Positions 62,527 to 64,000 of a DNA stretch of 64,000 bases are shown piece after piece. The notes beneath the pieces are model-generated. The model had not been told where the DNA came from. It worked only from the letters and a program-made list of their open reading frames with translations, and made no database searches. How positions within the stretch are numbered: position 1 is the first letter of the stretch; each line of letters starts with the position of its first letter. The position numbers were made by a program, and so were the translations under genes. The stretch is from NCBI GenBank assembly GCA_945865635.1, contig CAMBEP010000002.1, positions 62,001 to 126,000 on the forward strand. Reading direction: 5' to 3'. Origin of the DNA: Candidatus Kuenenia stuttgartensis. Lineage in GTDB: Bacteria > Planctomycetota > Planctomycetia > Isosphaerales > Isosphaeraceae.

Positions 62527-63930
62527 TCAGACCAGTTCGTGAATTGGCTTGCGATTGTCGATCAGGTTGTGAGGGCGATTGCTACGATCGTGCAGCATGG
62601 TGGTGGCGGCATCGATACCAAGATTATGGTAAAGGGTTGCGAAAACATCGCGATAGTGAATGGGGCGTTCCACGGCATATTCACCCATCGGGTTTGTAGA
62701 GCCCAAGACTTGCCCCGCCCGAATCCCACCGCCGGCCATCAGTGCACCGCCAACGCGTGGCCAGTGATCGCGTCCGGCATTGCCATTGATTCGTGGAGAA
62801 CGACCAAACTCACCCCAAACGACGATCGAGACATCGTCAAGCCGGCCAGTCGAGGCCAGGTCGTTGACGAGGGCGGTAATCCCCATATCGAGCATGGGCA
62901 GGGTGATACGGGCTTTTTTGAAGTTACCTGTGTGCCAGTCCCAGTTGTGCCCGCCGAGGCTTTCTCGCTCCAGAGGCCATTGGCTGAAGGCCAGGGTGAC
63001 GCAACGAACACCGGCGTCGACCAGACGGCGTGCGATCAGAAACGATTCCAGGTGTTTGCCGCCTCCGTTGACAGCCTCGGTCGCTCCGGGAATGCCATAT
63101 CTGGCACGAACTTTGGGATCTTCACGCGAGACATCCATGGCTTGCGAGACCCGGCTCGACGTGAGCATGTCGAAGGCCTGGCTGGTATAGCCATCGAGCG
63201 CCATTTCGTCGCGTGAGAGGTCAATCCCAGCTCTGAATTGGTCGATGCTTTTGAGGAGCGATCGGCGATCGTTCATTCGATCCAGTGTAATGCCGCGTAG
63301 AACGGTGTCGGACTGACTGGATTTCAAGGGCTCATAGCCTGCAAAAGCGGCCCCCAGATAGCCAGACTGACTGAGCGACGCACGAGTGGTGGATTCGGCC
63401 TTAGTCGGGGCCAGGCTCAGGAATGGTGGAACGGACGGATCAATCGGCCCCAGAAGCTTGGTGACGACGGCCCCGATCGACGGCCAACCGCCTTCCGGAT
63501 ATCCGGGAATATCACGAGAATCGCCTTGCCGGGGATGTGTCTCCCAGCCGGTCAGGCACTGGTGCAGATTGTGATCTTCGAGGCCACCAATCAGGGAACG
63601 AATCGGAACAAACTTATCCATATTGGCTGCCAGACGCGGCATCAGTTCGCAGATTTCGATGCCCGGCACCCGCGTAGCAATTGGCTTGAACTCGCCGCGA
63701 ATTTCGGCAGGTGCCTTCGGCTTGAGGTCAAACATGTCCAGGTGCGGGGGTCCGCCAGGAAGCAGGATCATGATGACTGCTTTTTTGGATGATCGAAGAT
63801 TGCTTGCAGATTCCGCACGGAGAATCGATGGCAATGAGAGCCCCCCGAGCCCAAGCCCACCGATTTTCAGGAAACTCCGACGCGATGCCCCATCGCAATA
63901 AACTCCGCCAGGGCCTGCAATTGTCAGCAT
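62527..63930 (-). CDS. DUF1501 domain protein (sulfatase-like fold)
   Basis: 467 residues. The N-terminus GASRRSFLKIGGLGLGGLSL is a clear twin-arginine (Tat) signal. Family motifs are VIMILLPGGPPHLDMFDLKP, GIEICELMPRLAANMDKFVP, NWDWHTGNFKKARITLPMLD and VWGEFGRSPRINGNAGRDHW. The partner DUF1549/DUF1553 gene seen with the other two DUF1501 genes would lie upstream, beyond base 64000. The product should be folded in the cytoplasm and exported; its role is unknown. Confidence 0.92.
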   Translation of the reverse strand: MLTIAGPGGVYCDGASRRSFLKIGGLGLGGLSLPSILRAESASNLRSSKKAVIMILLPGGPPHLDMFDLKPKAPAEIRGEFKPIATRVPGIEICELMPRLAANMDKFVPIRSLIGGLEDHNLHQCLTGWETHPRQGDSRDIPGYPEGGWPSIGAVVTKLLGPIDPSVPPFLSLAPTKAESTTRASLSQSGYLGAAFAGYEPLKSSQSDTVLRGITLDRMNDRRSLLKSIDQFRAGIDLSRDEMALDGYTSQAFDMLTSSRVSQAMDVSREDPKVRARYGIPGATEAVNGGGKHLESFLIARRLVDAGVRCVTLAFSQWPLERESLGGHNWDWHTGNFKKARITLPMLDMGITALVNDLASTGRLDDVSIVVWGEFGRSPRINGNAGRDHWPRVGGALMAGGGIRAGQVLGSTNPMGEYAVERPIHYRDVFATLYHNLGIDAATTMLHDRSNRPHNLIDNRKPIHELV

Positions 63931-64000
63931 GACTCACCATGTTTCTAGCCGCACAATGCGATCTGTCTACCCTGAAAGTATCGGAGCAAGTCCACCATAC

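Noticed and set aside
1..64000. CRISPR arrays, rRNA genes and complete transposase genes
   Set aside because: Looked for regular short direct repeats with spacers, rRNA-like sequence and DDE or HUH transposase motifs; none seen.

Overview
The window reads as a chromosomal segment of a planctomycete (phylum Planctomycetota). The evidence is three DUF1501 genes, two giant DUF1549/DUF1553 'PSD1-type' genes (one with a PSCyt1-like CxxCH head), a DUF1559 prepilin-like gene, a sulfatase, an ECF sigma factor paired with a Ser/Thr kinase, and a MoxR-DUF58-BatA-VWA cluster. The host background is moderately GC-rich. One block (about 15.0-20.5 kb) is clearly AT-rich and foreign. There is no rRNA, no CRISPR array and no recognisable full-length transposase.

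Layout. 1-9.8 kb, minus strand: bestrophin-like channel (runs off the edge), an RsmB-like methyltransferase that has lost its catalytic cysteines, YgiQ radical-SAM protein, a glycosyltransferase, a DUF971 protein, and a DUF1501/DUF1549-1553 pair. 10.1-14.7 kb: an alpha/beta hydrolase and a HAD phosphatase (plus), then acyltransferase, HAD and DHOD-like genes (minus). 14.9-20.5 kb: tRNA-Ala(TGC), with its own promoter, is the attachment site of a 5.5-kb integrative element. The element has 17-bp direct repeats at its ends, GGGGCAAA-type repeats inside each end, a tyrosine recombinase, a small divergent regulatory module, a GNAT-like protein, a zinc-finger protein and a TPR lipoprotein. 20.5-25.5 kb: a truncated integrase-like remnant, a DUF4288 protein, a secreted hydrolase, a two-gene HEPN-type module and a sulfatase. 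25.5-31.5 kb: an intergenic palindromic insertion, a pseudogene, and a second DUF1501/PSD1 pair. 32-35 kb: ECF sigma factor/kinase operon. 35.7-42.3 kb: MoxR cluster. 42.4-49.2 kb: lipoprotein and DUF1559 genes, a class II photolyase, a probable selenoprotein of the AhpD/CMD family, a membrane protein, a K+ channel and a SIMPL-domain protein. 49.4-53.1 kb: a sugar-type ABC importer operon. 53.4-64 kb: a GT/GtrA fusion, MnmA, a small lipoprotein, a di-heme oxidoreductase, an AsmA-like protein, an MFS transporter, a hypothetical protein and a third DUF1501 gene.

Two observations stand out. (1) The substrate-binding lipoprotein of the ABC operon (52042-53139) appears to be a natural circular permutant. 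The segment that normally forms the C-terminal third sits directly after the lipobox and linker, and the protein ends where that segment would normally begin. (2) The peroxidase-like gene at 45910-46458 is split by an in-frame TGA exactly at the second redox cysteine (C-R-Y-TGA-x3-H). A 7-bp hairpin with a GGUC loop lies 25 nt downstream, as expected for a bacterial SECIS, so it is probably a selenocysteine protein and not a pseudogene. Further points are the tRNA-Ala element, the HEPN gene pair, the RsmB-like pseudoenzyme and a palindromic insertion that has an apparent 'empty-site' relative 36 kb away. All functional calls rest on recognising sequence motifs by eye; no database search was run.
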